The notes under the pieces are model-generated. The model ran no database searches, had not been told where the DNA came from, and was given only the letters and a program-made list of their open reading frames with translations. Shown here one piece after another: positions 63,999 through 64,000 of a stretch of 64,000 bases of DNA (positions within the stretch are counted from its first letter, which is position 1; the number at the start of each line of letters is the position of its first letter). The stretch lies in assembly GCF_012927045.1 (NCBI RefSeq), contig NZ_JABBFW010000007.1, positions 124,001 through 188,000 of the forward strand. Direction: 5' to 3'. This DNA comes from Azohydromonas caseinilytica (GTDB taxonomy: Bacteria; Pseudomonadota; Gammaproteobacteria; Burkholderiales; Burkholderiaceae_C). The position numbers were made by a program, and so were the translations under genes.

Positions 63999-64000
63999 AC

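Overview
The window is GC-rich, densely packed bacterial DNA. The gene content points to the Burkholderiales, probably Comamonadaceae: three Bug-type tripartite tricarboxylate receptors without adjacent permeases, gallate dioxygenase, a fused QuiC-type dehydroshikimate dehydratase, TRAP transporters and an Mrp/Pha antiporter. The species cannot be named from the sequence. I saw no rRNA, tRNA, CRISPR array, insertion sequence or phage gene. All names below come from reading the translations; no database search was run.

Layout. 1-2.7 kb: a 5'-truncated membrane protein, a DUF421 protein and a tandem pair of secreted four-cysteine paralogues. 2.8-7.4 kb: a luciferase-like monooxygenase, a large GAF-PAS hybrid histidine kinase and a host-attachment-family protein. 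7.6-13.5 kb: quinate/shikimate cluster 1 (TRAP DctQ-DctM-DctP, shikimate dehydrogenase, fused dehydroshikimate dehydratase/HPPD-like protein). 13.6-15.3 kb: a MASE1 histidine kinase. 15.7-21.7 kb: a six-gene Mrp/Pha cation/proton antiporter operon. 21.9-24.8 kb: a universal stress protein, Rnk and an EamA transporter. 24.7-30.7 kb: a NodT/HlyD/DHA2 efflux operon and a ferric-reductase-like protein. 30.9-37.2 kb: a gallate cluster (two Bug receptors, AAHS transporter, gallate dioxygenase, divergent LysR regulator). 37.2-44.1 kb: a hydrolase, a LysE exporter, a PQQ-associated beta-propeller, a TonB receptor and a divergent two-component system. 44.1-47.97 kb: small proteins, an AT-richer orphan gene, an acyl-CoA hydratase-like gene and a ParD-like/methionine aminopeptidase operon. 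48.3-51.1 kb: a diguanylate cyclase. 51.3-58.4 kb: a third Bug receptor, an IclR regulator and quinate/shikimate cluster 2 (shikimate dehydrogenase homologue, MHS symporter, orphan DctP, separate HPPD-like and TIM-barrel proteins). 58.5-64 kb: PurT, a zinc-ribbon protein, three PilZ genes, an MBL-fold hydrolase and a secreted protein.

How the genes work together. The dominant theme is uptake and breakdown of hydroaromatic and aromatic acids. Quinate or shikimate would enter through TRAP or MHS transporters, be oxidised by AroE-like dehydrogenases, and be dehydrated to protocatechuate by the QuiC-type enzyme. Gallate would be imported by the AAHS carrier and ring-cleaved by the dioxygenase. 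A second theme is cyclic-di-GMP signalling: one diguanylate cyclase and three PilZ proteins.

Most notable observations. (1) A ~100-bp promoter/LysR-box module is duplicated upstream of the gallate dioxygenase and transporter genes, with identical internal geometry. (2) Cluster 2 carries both halves of the QuiC architecture as separate overlapping genes in reversed order, and both have lost most of the metal ligands seen in the cluster 1 copy. (3) A ParD-like antitoxin gene is translationally coupled to a methionine aminopeptidase behind a perfect palindrome. (4) A near-ideal IclR-type operator lies between the regulator and cluster 2.
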